Below are positions 38,581 to 50,958 of a stretch of 64,000 nucleotides of DNA, in pieces. The notes beneath the pieces are model-generated. The model ran no database searches. It worked only from the letters and a program-made list of their open reading frames with translations, and was not told where the DNA came from. The stretch's first letter is position 1. Every line of letters begins with the position of its first letter. Origin of the DNA: Gossypium raimondii (lineage: Eukaryota; Streptophyta; Magnoliopsida; Malvales; Malvaceae); contig NC_068569.1 of NCBI RefSeq assembly GCF_025698545.1, positions 4,030,001 through 4,094,000 of the forward strand. The letters are read 5' to 3'. The translations under genes and the position numbers were made by a program.

Positions 38581-41500
38581 TTTTCGTTACAATCTCGAGA
38601 AAAATACACTACAAGAAAAGCTTTGAATCTTTTTTTTTTCGATCAGAATTCTAGCATATACAACGCAAGAGATAACATAAAGAAGTAGAACATTAAGAAG
38701 AGAGATTTTTTTCTTTTTCTTTGTAAGAGTGTACAGGATACGAATGAATCACCCGTCTTCAACGTGTTTACGGTGGCAATTCCTGCCGCCGATGGACCGC
38801 TTACCGTGTCCAAACAGCTCAGGCCTTGTCAGCGATGTCCTCCTCATCTCTCTGCATTCCCCGCAGGGATATTTTTGCCCTTTTTAGTGGGGTTTTTTTT
38901 TTGGGGGGCTTTTGAACGCGAAAGCTTTGCTCGGAGGTATGAGTAAACAGATGCTTTGGGTTCACCCTTTTTCTTTTTTTCTGGGTTTAATTCATTAAGG
39001 TTCCATTTTATACAAGTTTATCTAACCAGAGAATTCCCATTTTATCCTTTAATTCATCCGACGGTTCCGATTTAAATCCAGTGAGTGAAACCTACGTGGC
39101 ATGATCTATATGAAGAGCTGGGTTAGTGAAATAATTGGATAGTTACACGTGGAGAGCGCCGACGTCAGCTTATGAAATAATAATATAGTTTCCTCCTCGT
39201 TTGTTCCTTCCAACTTGCTTCTTGGTTCGTGCCTGTCTCATGATTACCCCATACCAACTTTTAAAAAAATGTATGCCAGTATATAAATTTATTTATTTTT
39301 TAAATTGAGGTTAAATGTGATGAGAAAAACTTTAACCACAAACATTTATTTTTATTTTAATTATAAAACAGTTTTAAAATTCGTAAATCAGTATTTATCC
39401 GTAATAAACCAAGACAATGCCAATAATTGATGATTAAACTCAGTTAAGTAAATAGATAGAAAAATTAGAAAAAATTACAATAAATATTCATAATCGGTTC
39501 TCAATCATTCTGTAGGGTCCACGCATGGTAGAAAAGTGTGATTATTGAGGATGATGAATCATATGATAACTTATTACGCCGTCCGATTACTGATACGGCG
39601 ACTGTAAAAGTTGTTTTGTTTTTCTAAAACAAAATAAATATGGAGAAATCATTTTAATTATAAGCGAAATTAAGTGGTAAGTTTCTTCTGCTCTTCTTTT
39701 TTATTAAATTTATGCAGTTAAAAGTTCTAGAATGATAAAATAATTCATCATATGTGTAAAATAAAAATCAACCTAGCACACAAAAAGTGGGTTTAATATT
39801 TATATCACCGCTCTCAACGTTTTCTTGTTTAAAAATATAGACAAATGTGTTTAAAGATTAAAAACTAATTAAATTATTTCATTGATAAAATTGTTATTGA
39901 CCAAATACGGATATAATTAATGAATGCCATAATAAGTGATATAATAATAATGTGGCATGTGGTTTCAACATATACTTAGAAAACTACTATTTTTTTCTAA
40001 AATAAACTTCAACTAATTAACTGCCCAATCATTATTTTGTTCTTTTAGTTCACCCAACAGTGAGACTCCTTTCATTCCATAAAAACTAAAAAGTTTCTTC
40101 CCTTTCATATTAATCATCTTCCTAGTTGTTATTATAATAACGATGTCAAATAACTACATGAATACATATTACAGTCAACTTTCTATATAATTAACCACAC
40201 AAATTGGCCACCAATATTTGGACATATAAACAGGTGGTTGTTATACTTATACACATATAATAGCATCTAAGATAATGATAACAACATTTGAGATTAAGAT
40301 TATATTTGATGTTTTTAATTTCAAATTAAAAAACATTAATATGTCAATAATATTATTAATTGGTGAGATTTAGACTATATCTTTGATAAATTTTACAAAT
40401 GTTATTTCATTTACTAAAATATTATTAATATATTTATATATATATAATTCCATTCATTGAATATTATTGTGAAAATTAAATATTTTATTAATATAATATT
40501 TTAACTAATATCATTTTATTTAATAGATTATAGTTAATCCGCTTATTTATATGAAACAGCTATAATTTTATTTAAAATATTAAACATGCTGTTATAGATA
40601 ATTAGTTTAATAAAGAATTAGAACTATAAATATTGTTGTTACTAAAACTTGATGTTATAATGAAATGTTATTATAACAAAGGTACAATATTGTTATATAT
40701 TCTTCAATGTTGTAATTATCCAATTCTCTTTCATTTAATTTTCTTCAACGACGTAAAAGTAGATATAAAATTGGTTTTGTTTGAGGCATATGTAGATCTA
40801 AATCTCACATAAATTCAATTTGTCATAGAATACTAATAGGACTTTGCATTTCTTAATCAAATACTTCCAAACTTTCTTTGACTTACCCGTATATTCAAAT
40901 GTAATGATTAACAAAATACTAAAAAATTGAATTATAACAACATTCTAATTAAAAACTGTTGTAAATCCATTGATAAATGAATGTTTATAATTATTTATAA
41001 GGTACTTGTGATGGTGATTCTTAATGCTTTGTAACTTATGAGTACTCGAAATTCTATAAATAGAGGCATGTATAAACTTATTGTATTTTAAGTGAAAGTT
41101 GAATTATTCTTTTTATTTTTATTTTGTCTTTCTTTCTCTCATAATCATTGTATTATTCTTTAGTTTTATAACAAAAAATTAATCGCTCATCAAAAATTTT
41201 CCACATGCAAAATTGGCATATTTTTATGATGAAAAAAAGAAGAAGAAGAAAGAGAAACGGATTTCTTAGCAGGCATTGATATTATTTTTTTTAATTTAAT
41301 GTATTGTTCATGCTTTGAATCCAATCCATTTTTTTTGGTCAGTTTAGCATGTGGCTAATGAACCAAATATATAGTATTTGTCCGACATAAGAAGATGAGT
41401 ATTACGACTTGATAACTGCATTTGAAGTCCATGTAAGAGTATAGAACCAACAAATTTTAGATGGCTAATGACCGGTGGAATTGGTGGATCTCGTTTTCAG

Positions 41501-42939
41501 TCATAACCTTTGGGAATTGTATTACAAAAACTACGTCATCTCTTATTTTTTCAATGTACAATGATGTATTTCAGGACCTTTTTTTTTTTGTCATCTATAA
41601 CAGAATAATTATCCTTTGTTTTTAAATAAATTATTTAATTATTTAAATATATCTTCTTTTTCTTTCTTTAAAATGAATATATTTTCTTCTTTGTGTTAGG
41701 GTGGGTTTGGATGGACGATTGAGTGCGATACTATGCGTTTAACTTATTTTTTGTCTCACGCTACAATATTTAATTTTACCGTCACTGCTATTTTTATACT
41801 AATCGCATGTAAACGCACCGCCCATTCAAATTCAGTGTTGTTGCTGTTTGAGGAATGTAAAGGTTGGAAGATGGTGCATCGTGCGTGAGATTAGTCAAAT
41901 TTAGCGGCTAATTTTGGTGAATGGCCGCCACGCTCGCCTCAAACTTGGAATGACTTCCTACTCTTTAATATTCCTCATTCATTAATGTCGCTAAAACTAA
42001 TCTCAATTAGTATTTAAACACATTTTATTAATTGCCACCATGCTTTTGTTTTGTCTGTAATTAAAAGCATTAAATTTTTTAAGAAAAAGGTTGTTTTCTT
42101 GTTTCTCTTGCAAATCTACCAACAAGCCAAAACATATATTAAAAGAAACCGTTTTAGATTCTTCAATTTTGTTTAATCATTATAGGAAATAGCGTCATTC
42201 TTCAAGCAGTATAGTTGAACTTTTCGAACATTAAAGCCAATAAATAAAAGTTGGTCGTTGGAAAGGAAATACAATTAGGAGTAAAAGGCAAACTTGATAA
42301 TGTTTGATTACATATTAATTTTAGGAGTTAATTTAAATTCGTGTTGTCTTCAAAAGTTTTGCATGTTCTTTTTATTATTTAATAAGTCTTCACTTTTAAA
42401 AGTTGTTAACTCTTGTAGCATATTTTTTAGTCTTATTTATATATGTTGTTTTGCTTTTGCAAGTAGTTTTAGAGATGATTTTGTCGTTGTCTTCTTCAAT
42501 TTGGTGAATGCTCGATTCTTTTATCGTTTTAGATTATTATATTCAAGTTGTGATAATGTAATAAACTAATGCTTTTATTATTATAGAGATTATCCTTGAT
42601 CACTTGCAATAAATATTTTTTCCACGAATTATATGATCTCATTAATAAAGTGAATTAATGAATTTATCATTAAAAATAACATATCAATAATTAAGTATTT
42701 GGTTAGCATAAAAGATAAAAGAAAATCATAGTAATTTTGTCATTTTCGAAAAAGGAGTTTCTCGCATAATCTAAAATTTAGCTAGTCTATTTATAATTAT
42801 TTTATTCTTAATATTTCTCTCTAAACAGAGGCGTGTACTATAAAAAATTTAGGAAAATGGATAATCATCTTACTTGTTAAAAGATAAGTCGATATTGAAA
42901 CCAAAATTTTCCTATTCATTTATTTATATAAAAAAAAGT
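38581..42939. other. CIPK6 promoter side and long gene-free AT-rich region
   Basis: 38581-38760 should hold the CIPK6 5' UTR (pyrimidine-rich on the minus strand). From 39200 to 42900 the sequence is very AT-rich with no supported gene. A short ORF at 42294-42569 has no recognised similarity. A MITE-like element lies at 41700-41845. Confidence 0.4.
41700..41845. repeat. short MITE-like element with imperfect inverted ends
   Basis: GGGTTTGGATGGACGATTG near 41703 and its imperfect inverse CACCGCCCATTCAAATTC near 41817-41834 form the ends of a fragment of about 140 bases, with a further inverted pair (GCGATACTATGCG / CGCATGTAAACGC). Class and target duplication were not established. Confidence 0.35.
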
Positions 42940-42948
42940 TAGGATAAA

Positions 42949-43351
42949 TTAAAGGTGTTCATGGGCCGGGTTGGGCCCAGAAAAAATTCCAGCCTGCATA
43001 CTAGGCCCGAGCTCAGCCTGGCCCAAAATATGGGCCTAAAATTTTGTCCAGACCCGGCTCGGAAAAAAGTTTTTAAGTCTGAGCCCGGTCCGGCCTATTT
43101 TTTTAATAAACACCAAAAATTTATTTTAAAAATAAAAAAAAAAGTATTTTAAAATTAAAAAAATTAAAAAATAAATATTTATTATATATTCGAGCCGGGC
43201 CCGGGCCAAAAAAGTGTGCCCGAGGCCCGACTCGTTTTCTAAACAGCCTCTTTTTTTGCTCAAACCCATATTTCGGGCCTATATTTTTACCCGAACCCTC
43301 CCATATTTCGGGCGGGCCATCAGGCCAGGCCGCCCGACCCATGAATACCTC
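42949..43351. mobile_element. nonautonomous MULE-type MITE, about 400 bp
   Basis: Inverted ends read AGGTGTTCATGGGCCGGG on the left and CCGACCCATGAATACCT on the right. The 9-bp sequence TAGGATAAA flanks both sides (42940-42948 and 43352-43360), the target duplication length of Mutator-like elements. The interior is two GC-rich arms of GGGCC/CCCGG repeats around an AT-rich core and codes for nothing; ORFs in it are by-products. Related degenerate copies lie at 31640-32020, 43978-44552 and 62850-63300. Confidence 0.7.
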
Positions 43352-43583
43352 TAGGATAAACACAATAAAGGGAAAATGAATAAATTAATATTTTTTAAAT
43401 TAAGTGGTCGAACCGGTCTAATCATTCCAATTAAAAATTATTAATTTTTTAATTGATTCAACCGATTCTAAACTTAATCTATTTAAAATTACCGATACCC
43501 TTACCAATGGATCTAATTCAAATAACATTGGGATAAACATGAACAAACTTTTCTTACTTCTTTGAATAATATAAGTCAAAAGT

Positions 43584-43907
43584 TTAGAGAAGATGCAAAG
43601 CAGGATAAACACATACATTGAATGGAGTTGGATACAAATTTTGTTTTTCCGCTAACTTAATCAAAAGATCCAATAAGAGCGGTAAAACAGACCTCCTTCC
43701 ACATACAGCACAAGTTCTATATACAAAATCCCACGTCAAGAAATAGTACTCTCCCTTACGCATGTGGATAAGCTTTGACGAAAAATAATAAAAAAGGCTT
43801 GCAAATTTCATCCATATCAAACCCAATTGCATCAACATGGGTTGAAGTTCAGAGTCTTGAGCATTTTGCGAAGAGGAAACAGATGATGGTGAAATTGGGA
43901 AGTGCAA
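43584..43907 (-). other. unrecognised 107-codon ORF, possible gene fragment
   Basis: An open frame on the minus strand between two MULE-type repeats, with a protein-like composition (Trp, Cys and aromatic residues, for example YFLTWDFVYRTCAVCGRRS). It is longer than expected by chance in AT-rich DNA. I do not recognise a family and see no clear splice partners. It may be an exon captured or left by a transposon, or chance. Confidence 0.2.
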
Positions 43908-43977
43908 TCAATTAATTGTCGTAACGGAATCAAAGATACAATGGATAATATATCTCGCCAACTCCAAATATATTACC

Positions 43978-44552
43978 ACAAGTTGTATATAGAGTTCCAT
44001 GCATCGGTTCGGGTCAATGCAAAAAATCAACCCTGTTTTTTGGGTCTTGATGTAGCCCGAAAAATGAGCCTAAAATTATATCAAAGTTCAGTTCGGATAA
44101 AAATACAAAACCTAAGTCCGTTTCATATTAATTTTTTAAAATTATTTTTTTATATAAAAATAAATTTAAAAAATATAATACATGAAATAGACTAAAAGCA
44201 TTAAAATAAATGTTTCCTAACAAGTTGAAAATACATATAAAAAAAGTCTTTGTACTTAAAAAACACTAATATAATTGCAACTTAACAAGTGATTGACTCT
44301 AAAATAGTAGCAAAATTAACAATAAAATAATAATTATATAATATCCAAACAATAACAACAAAATAGTAATAATATAATAGCTAGCAGAAATTTTTTTGTC
44401 AAAATCGGGCCAGGCAAAAAAATTTTGCCCAATACTTGGCCCGTTTTCTGAACGAGGATTTTTTTGTCTAAGCCCATTTCTCATACTTATATTTCTGTTC
44501 AAATCTTCCCACTTTTCAGGTGGGTTTGAGCAGATAACCCGAACCATGATCA
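43978..44552. repeat. degenerate copy of the MULE-type noncoding repeat
   Basis: Carries the paired motifs CGGTTCGGGTCAATGC / GGGTCTTGATGTAGCCCG at the left and TTGCCCAATACTTGGCCCG, CAGGTGGGTTTGAGCAG, AACCCGAACCATGATC at the right around a long A/T-rich core. This is the same architecture as 42949-43351. No target duplication was recognised. Confidence 0.45.
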
Positions 44553-45203
44553 TGTGTTGTTGTATAAAATCTAAGTTAAAATTTTTAATTCAATCCCATG
44601 GTTTAATCATTTTAAAGAAGAAAAACTAATAATAATTCAAAAAATTTAAAAAGTAATACTTAAAAATATATTAAAAATTATATTTAAAAACTAAGAGTAA
44701 TTATTTGATATACAATCAGTGGAATTTTTTAAACTCCACAAATAAATTAAGAGTGTGACAAACGTTACATTTATTTATACAATTTTATTTTTTATTTTTA
44801 CTACACTAAATCTTAATTTTTGTTAAAAAATCAACTTTCATCTTTTACCTATTTGAAATTTGATTCTTAATTTTTGGTTTTATTGATTTAAAATTGTTGT
44901 TATTATTTTCGATTAAATGATATAATTGAACTTTTCATTTTGATTCAATTAAATCTTTTAATCGTCTTAAAATTTTGAGTCAACGATATAAAATGGAAGA
45001 GGAGGTGGAGGCAACGATCGTAATAATGGTGGGAGTAAAATTTGAGGATTAAATAAAGATGATTTGTAAAACTTAAAAGTCATTTTTTAAAATTATGACT
45101 AAAACTTGTACGAATGGATTGAAGTTTTAATATTGGAATGAATTATAGAATTGCGTCGTAAGATTTCGGATTGAGAATCACTTTTTGGTTATACCTTGAT
45201 TTA

Positions 45204-45794
45204 GGGTCCGTAAAATGATTTCTGGAAAATGTTTTACTTTTCTGTAAAATGATTTACTGGAAAATATTTTCTGGTGTTTGATTGAATTTGTGTAAAATAT
45301 TTTTTGCTATTTGGCAGATTTCCTGAAAATATTTTTCGAAAAAGTTGTTTTTGCATATATTAATATGTATTAATAAATTTTTATATTTTAAATTGTTTTT
45401 ACATATATTGTGATGATTTATTTATAATAATACTCAATTATTAAGCTACAATATTGATCGTTATAAATTGAAAAAAATTAATATCAAATAAATTATTTGT
45501 AATTGTGTTAAAAAAACAAGTATTGAATAATTAAAAAAACAAGTTATTGGAAAATCGATAAACAGAAGCAATTTTCTACCGGAAATGAAGGAAGGAATGA
45601 AAGAGGCGATAGAGAGGAGAGCACGGAAAATGTCTTACGGAAATTGAAAGGGTAAGACATTTTCCCTAAAATGTAACCCATTTTCCCTTATTTTGGAGTT
45701 TATTTTCCAAATGGAAAATGTTTTCCACCGATCAAACGCTGGAAAAGTTTGAAATGATTTTCCGGAAAATCAATTACGTCAATCAAACAGACCC
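45204..45794. mobile_element. Tourist-like (PIF/Harbinger) MITE, about 590 bp
   Basis: The terminal inverted repeat is GGGTCCGT at the left and ACAGACCC at the right, flanked by the 3-bp target TTA on both sides (45201-45203 and 45795-45797), as PIF/Harbinger elements make. Subterminal inverted motifs (TGATTTCTGGAAAATG versus GATTTTCCGGAAAATCA) reinforce it. There is no transposase ORF. The sequence belongs to the 'ggaaaatgattttcc' MITE type common in dicots. Confidence 0.75.
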
Positions 45795-46669
45795 TTAGTG
45801 CGCTGAGAAATTCAAGCGGATCTACTGCATCCTTTTCAAGGGTATAAGAGAAATTACTTGAGAGTTTGTAGAGACAGGATATATAAGATGTTTTGATTGG
45901 GGGACAAGAATCAACCCGTTAGTTAGAATGGGAGATTCCCTTTGAACAGGGAAAATAAGTAAGAGGAGAGATTCCCTACTATTCCACAAAGATAAGTTTA
46001 AATTTTTGTAAAGAAATGAATTCCAGTTGTTTTGGCAGCCTGGTGTTTCCCAATGTTTCAGAAAACAAATTAGATATATTAATTTACTAAGAAAAGGAAT
46101 AATTAAAGATAAATATATTAAAAAAATAATTATGTGAAATGTGACAAAACTACATTAAAAAAATATTAGTCTTCTGATCTTTGAATCACAAGAGGAAAAT
46201 GATAGGTTGGATTTTCATGACGACTCATTTTCTCAAATCATGAGTACTTGTTCTGAAAACTGGAAAACGCCATTGCTCATCTTCCATCTTTGAAATGGAA
46301 GAAAGTTGAAGGAATCTTTCATCGCTGTTTCCTGCAAACATAAGCTATGAATAATGCAGATGCTAATGCAGGTCTAGTCCATCGTCTTGGGTTGATCACA
46401 CTGATTAGGGTGCGTAGAACCCACTAAAATGTTTTTATCCATGGCTTCTAATTTTTGTGCCAAGCACGCAATCAACCAAAGACTTGGGTCATAACATTGT
46501 GTCTACTCTGTACTGATATATGTTGGAAGGACATGGATCCACACAATCCATTCATTTCAAGTGTGAGAATGTTTTCAACACTATAGCTAGTTTGAAAATG
46601 CTTTTAATTAATCACAAATTCAAACTCCTTGTTTTGCTCATCATCTTATTTCTTCTAACAAAGACGTGA

Positions 46670-47612
46670 AAGTTTTTATGGAAAATATTTTCAATTATTT
46701 CATGTAAAATAATAAGATGGTCAACGTAAAATTACCCCATTATTCCTATAAAATGTCTAACCAAATATTTTTCCGTAAGACATTTTCTAAACTGATAAAA
46801 CTCTATTCACTGTAAAACCCCTGTACCCGACCCGAACATTGGGTCAAAGCACCGGGATGTTTGTTACATTCACTACTACATTCTTCACTCATCAAATATT
46901 TTCTTATAAACTTCATAATTTTTCAGTTTAGTCCCTTTTTGTCATAAAAGTTCAATATTCACTAATTAATCATATTAAATCAATTTTATTTCTTGTTACA
47001 CTTTAATCACATAACTTATCTCAATATCTTGTTCCACATATCAAATTTCTATGTATTTCACTTATATTATTTCATCCACATATTTTTAAGTTAACAATTT
47101 AGTCCTTGTCATCATAAAATTTCTATATTTTTCAACGATACTTTATGCATATCTCATTATCTCATAACACATGCATTAAAATTTTATCATAATTTCCTTA
47201 TTCACATATTAAATATTGTTTCACACTTAAACTTTTGTACATTTTTTAATTTAGGCCATATTGCCATGTAATTTATTTTCACCATATAAGCTTAATCAAA
47301 TAATTCATTATACTATCTTATTTCAAATAACAAATTTTCACGCATTAATATCATGAAGATTCATTATTTACTATAATTTCACATTAACATCACTTTGTAA
47401 TCAATTCACTTCTTCATTTCAACTCTTTATCGTAAATCTAAACTTTATGTTTGTTTCATTGAAAACAACTTTATAAAATATTTTAGTAAATTTGCCAAAC
47501 ATAACAAAAAACATTTTACACATACATCAAAACACCATAATATATTAACTTTTTAAAAAATTAAGTTGTTTTCGAAAACCATTTTAGTGAAACAAACGGA
47601 GCCTAAATTTAG
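46670..47612. repeat. second Harbinger-like MITE, interrupted by LTR sequence
   Basis: Left and right parts (46670-46805 and about 47455-47612) carry the same 'gaaaatattttc / gttttcgaaaaccatttt' style sequence. The right end reads ACAAACGGAGCC followed by TAA, like a Harbinger TIR and target. Between them is unrelated LTR-type DNA, so the MITE seems to have been split by an insertion. The left border is not sharply defined. Confidence 0.45.
46811..47440 (-). mobile_element. LTR retrotransposon fragment nested in a MITE
   Basis: Starts TGTAAAACCCCTGTACCCG, like the reverse-oriented end of the LTR at 29070, and continues with the 'tttagtccctttttgtcataaaa' type of sequence seen in these LTRs. 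The right end is not clear. It is a fossil fragment with no coding sequence. Confidence 0.5.
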
Positions 47613-48000
47613 AGTGTTTATGAATATGGTGTTTTTAAATTTAAGCTTTAATATGCTTTAAAAATATAGGTGGTATCTTACCTAATTTCACTAGGGATAT
47701 CTAAACTTTACTCAGAGAATGGATGATATAACATTTTTAGAAGAAGAAGAATATAATAACAACAATAGGCTAACCCGCCATCTTCCATTTCCATATATTG
47801 TAATCAACATGGCTTATCAATTGTTTATTTTCATGCTGCTCTGCTTAACGTTGTTATCTAGTAAAGTCACATAAACCCAACATGCATATTTACAGTCCAT
47901 ATATACTACTATAAAACTATATCTTGAAAAAACATATGTATTGTGGGTATGGGGCAAAGCATAATCTTAGGATCCTTTACTTGGTTCAACTGTAGATGGA
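47613..48000. other. spacer and 3' flank of RTNLB21-like gene
   Basis: AT-rich; holds the likely 3' UTR of the minus-strand reticulon gene. Nothing else was recognised. Confidence 0.35.
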
Positions 48001-50958
48001 TCATGGAGCAAGCCCATGTGTTTGTTTTCCAATGGGTCCTTCCCATGTTTGTTGACAACTAGGCCCGTCTTCATCCTCCACCCAATCATTTGTCACCATT
48101 TTTTGCTGATAATATCGCAGTGCCACAAATAGCATGAACGCTACACCATTTTACATCATTGAAAAAGGAACAACCAAAAATGTTAAAATCAAAGAAAGAA
48201 AGAAAGAAAGAACTCAAGCAGCTTTTTTTTTTTTTTATTACCTGCCCAAACTCGTCCTACAAAGGAACATAGGTTCCAAACCAGAGTGAAGATGGCCATT
48301 GCCACGGCATTTTTATGGGTGCACGATTCCCATGCATCTCGAAACCGTCGAATCCAAAATTTTCCTTCATTTTCATTTACATTTAAAATAATCATGTACA
48401 AAATAAATAAATAAATGATTTTAAAACTTTATTAAAAGGGAGGATAAAGGTGGTGGGTCGAATAAGAATCCTATAGCGAAGATAATGATGTAATGATGGA
48501 GGCCTACTTTAGGACCCATGAAATCTAACCCATAGGGGGAACATTTATCAGATCAATCAAGGAAACAGAAAGAGCCGTTAAAATCAATCGGACGAACAAA
48601 GATTAAATGATAATGTCAGATGTGAGGGGCAACGTGGATATATTCTGCAACGGTAGAAACTACTGTAGAAATTAATTGTAAATAAAAAATGAAATGAATA
48701 TAGCATAGAGACAAAATATAATTATTATTATCGCAAGGGAGGGATGGGATTTTACCGTACGCAGTTAACTGGTGGGAATAAGCAGAGCAGACTTTTGGGA
48801 CAATGAAAACGCCAAAAAAACCTGAGACAGCGAGCACAACCAAGCGTCAGTTAAAAAGTGAAAAAACAAAACTGGCTTTTAGATTTCATTTCACTGTGAG
48901 AATTTAACAGTTTCTGTTTCTCTGTAATTTGTGAAAAAAGTGGGGACTTTTACTGTAAAGCCAAGCAGTGTTGTTTGGGTAAAAAGTAAGAACCAGAAAA
49001 ACCCTTTGTTATACGATTTTAACTCAATATAACTTACCCAATTTAGTCATTTTCCAGATGGTTATAGAGCTGCCACACCTGGCCAAAACAAACAGTAGTA
49101 CTGCCAGCTGCACAATGCATCAACTTTATTAAAAAAAATGAAAATGAAAACAAATGGTTGAAAATTGGGAATTTAATTATTACACCACCTTCATTGTTGT
49201 TGCAGGATCACCAGAAAAAAGTGCCCTGAGTTTTATTAGGAACTCATTCAAGTAAGGAAGAACCAATTTAAGTAACCAAAATGCTTCTTCTTCTCCAACC
49301 ACATAGCTTAATTCATCCACGTCCACAACTCCCCTGGAATGTTACCCAAACGTATCACAATAAATAGATCAAATTTCATAATTAATAGCATCTGGTGCAA
49401 GGGTCTACCTGCAGATTATTGATCTGTAGAGGAATATGGCAGCAAGGTAGACAAGACACACATAGGACGTTGCAGAAATAAAGCTGCAGAAAGGCATTGA
49501 TCGAACACAGTTTCAGTAATTTTAGACAACATTGAAAAAAAGGAGACTAGTGTCCGAGTGACGATTTAGAGACCTGATGTTGAGGTCTTGGGTGTAAGAG
49601 GATGAGATAATGATGAATGTTCCCATCCCAAACACCAGTGCCGATTTCGATACATCTCTCCACATTACTAAATCAACTGGAAACACAAACAAACACAAAA
49701 TAAGAAAGAATTATGTAAGTTGCAATTATATTCTACATCAAAACTCATTGATCTTCCTACCTAGATTCTGCAATTTGTTCTGAGATTGTGGGAAACTCTG
49801 GTAATGATAATCATCTGAGATTGTAGGTTTTGTAGGAGTTGTGTAAACTGAAGCAGCACGTTTTACAACTGGTGGAACCTGTTTATTCAGGGTTGAAGAA
49901 AATGGTGAGGTTTTATTATGGAATTGGCTAATTTTCTTCACTTCATTAACAACTTTGTTAGGCTTATCTTCTTGTAACTTGTTCACTTCAGCTTTGCCAG
50001 GTTTTTCTTCTGGTAATTTCTTCCTTTCATCAGCAAGCTTCTTTTCTGGTATAGTCATTTCCTTGATGTCAAAACTCTTCTTTTCATTCTCAACCTCCTC
50101 AATTTCCTCCTCCTCTTCTTCTTCTTCAGAAATTTCTTCATCATCTCCAACACCAACACCATCACCATCATCAACTATATCTCCATTGCTTGAAATGGAC
50201 GTTTCTTGGCACACACCAAACTCTTTACACTTCTCCTCAGACTCAGATCCATTCTTCTCCTCATCTTCATCAATGGGAACATTATTTCCCTTGTTTTGAT
50301 CATCCAAAACCAAAACTTTTTGATTCCCTTCATTTCCATTTCCATTACCTGCAGACTGATCTGATTTGGACTTCATTAATTGAACTGAATTCCCCTCCAT
50401 TCTCTCACCACCTTCATTAACATCTTTACTCCTTTTGGGAACTTCAGATCTTGGCTTCTTCATATGAATTGGGCTTCTCTCAATTCCATCAACTGACTTA
50501 CTAAGCTCCCTCATTCCTTCAGATCTTCCTTTCTTAACCTGTACTGGACTCTTGATTCCATCAACAGACAAGCTCAAGTCTTTGCAATGCTCCAAGGATC
50601 TTCCTTTAGCCACCCGAATTTGGTGGTTTCTCTTACTAATTCCACCAACAGACACACTCAACTCCTTGCATTGTTCCTCGGCTTTGCCTTTAGCAATCTG
50701 AATTGGGTTCTTCTCTAACCCTTCAAAACTCTCATTTTTCCAAGTTTTTCTCATCCCGACACCGCCGACAACAGGTTGGCCTTTCTTCAAGCTCAATCTT
50801 TTAGTACCACCAACACCATTACTGTTTTCTTCAGTAATGCTGCCAGCATTGAAAACCTTAATTCCACCTTTAACTTCATCACTCTTCATTCTAGTTTCCC
50901 AGACAGAGCCTGCAACAACACTGCCCTTAGCTTCACCTCTTCTGAAACTCAAATCCAT
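48001..50958 (-). CDS. RTNLB21: reticulon-like protein with long N-terminal extension (RTNLB21-like), 8 exons
   Basis: ER membrane protein; reticulon domains insert wedge-like hairpins that curve tubules. Exons on the minus strand: 50958-49761, 49676-49574, 49483-49409, 49333-49189, 49107-49038, 48821-48756, 48364-48242, 48140-48001, giving 639 residues with GT-AG borders in frame. Residues 1-399 (one exon) are disordered and charged, with a repeated segment at about 84-200 and a Glu-rich run near 272-290. The reticulon domain starts LVDLVMWRDVSKSALVFGMG and has two hydrophobic hairpins: FIIISSSY to YVCLVYLAAIFLY, and LAVLLFVLARCGSSITIW to FFGVFIVPKVC. Then follow YSHQLTAYGKFWIRRFRDAW and a last hydrophobic stretch VAMAIFTLVWNLCSFVGRVW / AFMLFVALRYY. 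A (GAAA)n tract lies in the last intron at 48191-48212. The best match I recall is At5g58000. Confidence 0.93.

Noticed and set aside
42955-43363. 65- and 80-codon ORFs
   Set aside because: They are translations of the GGGCC-rich MITE arms.
46806-46872. 57-bp TGTAAA...TTACA unit flanked by TTCAC as a tiny complete element
   Set aside because: The following DNA continues as the same LTR type, so the TTCAC pair is probably chance and the unit is just the LTR end.
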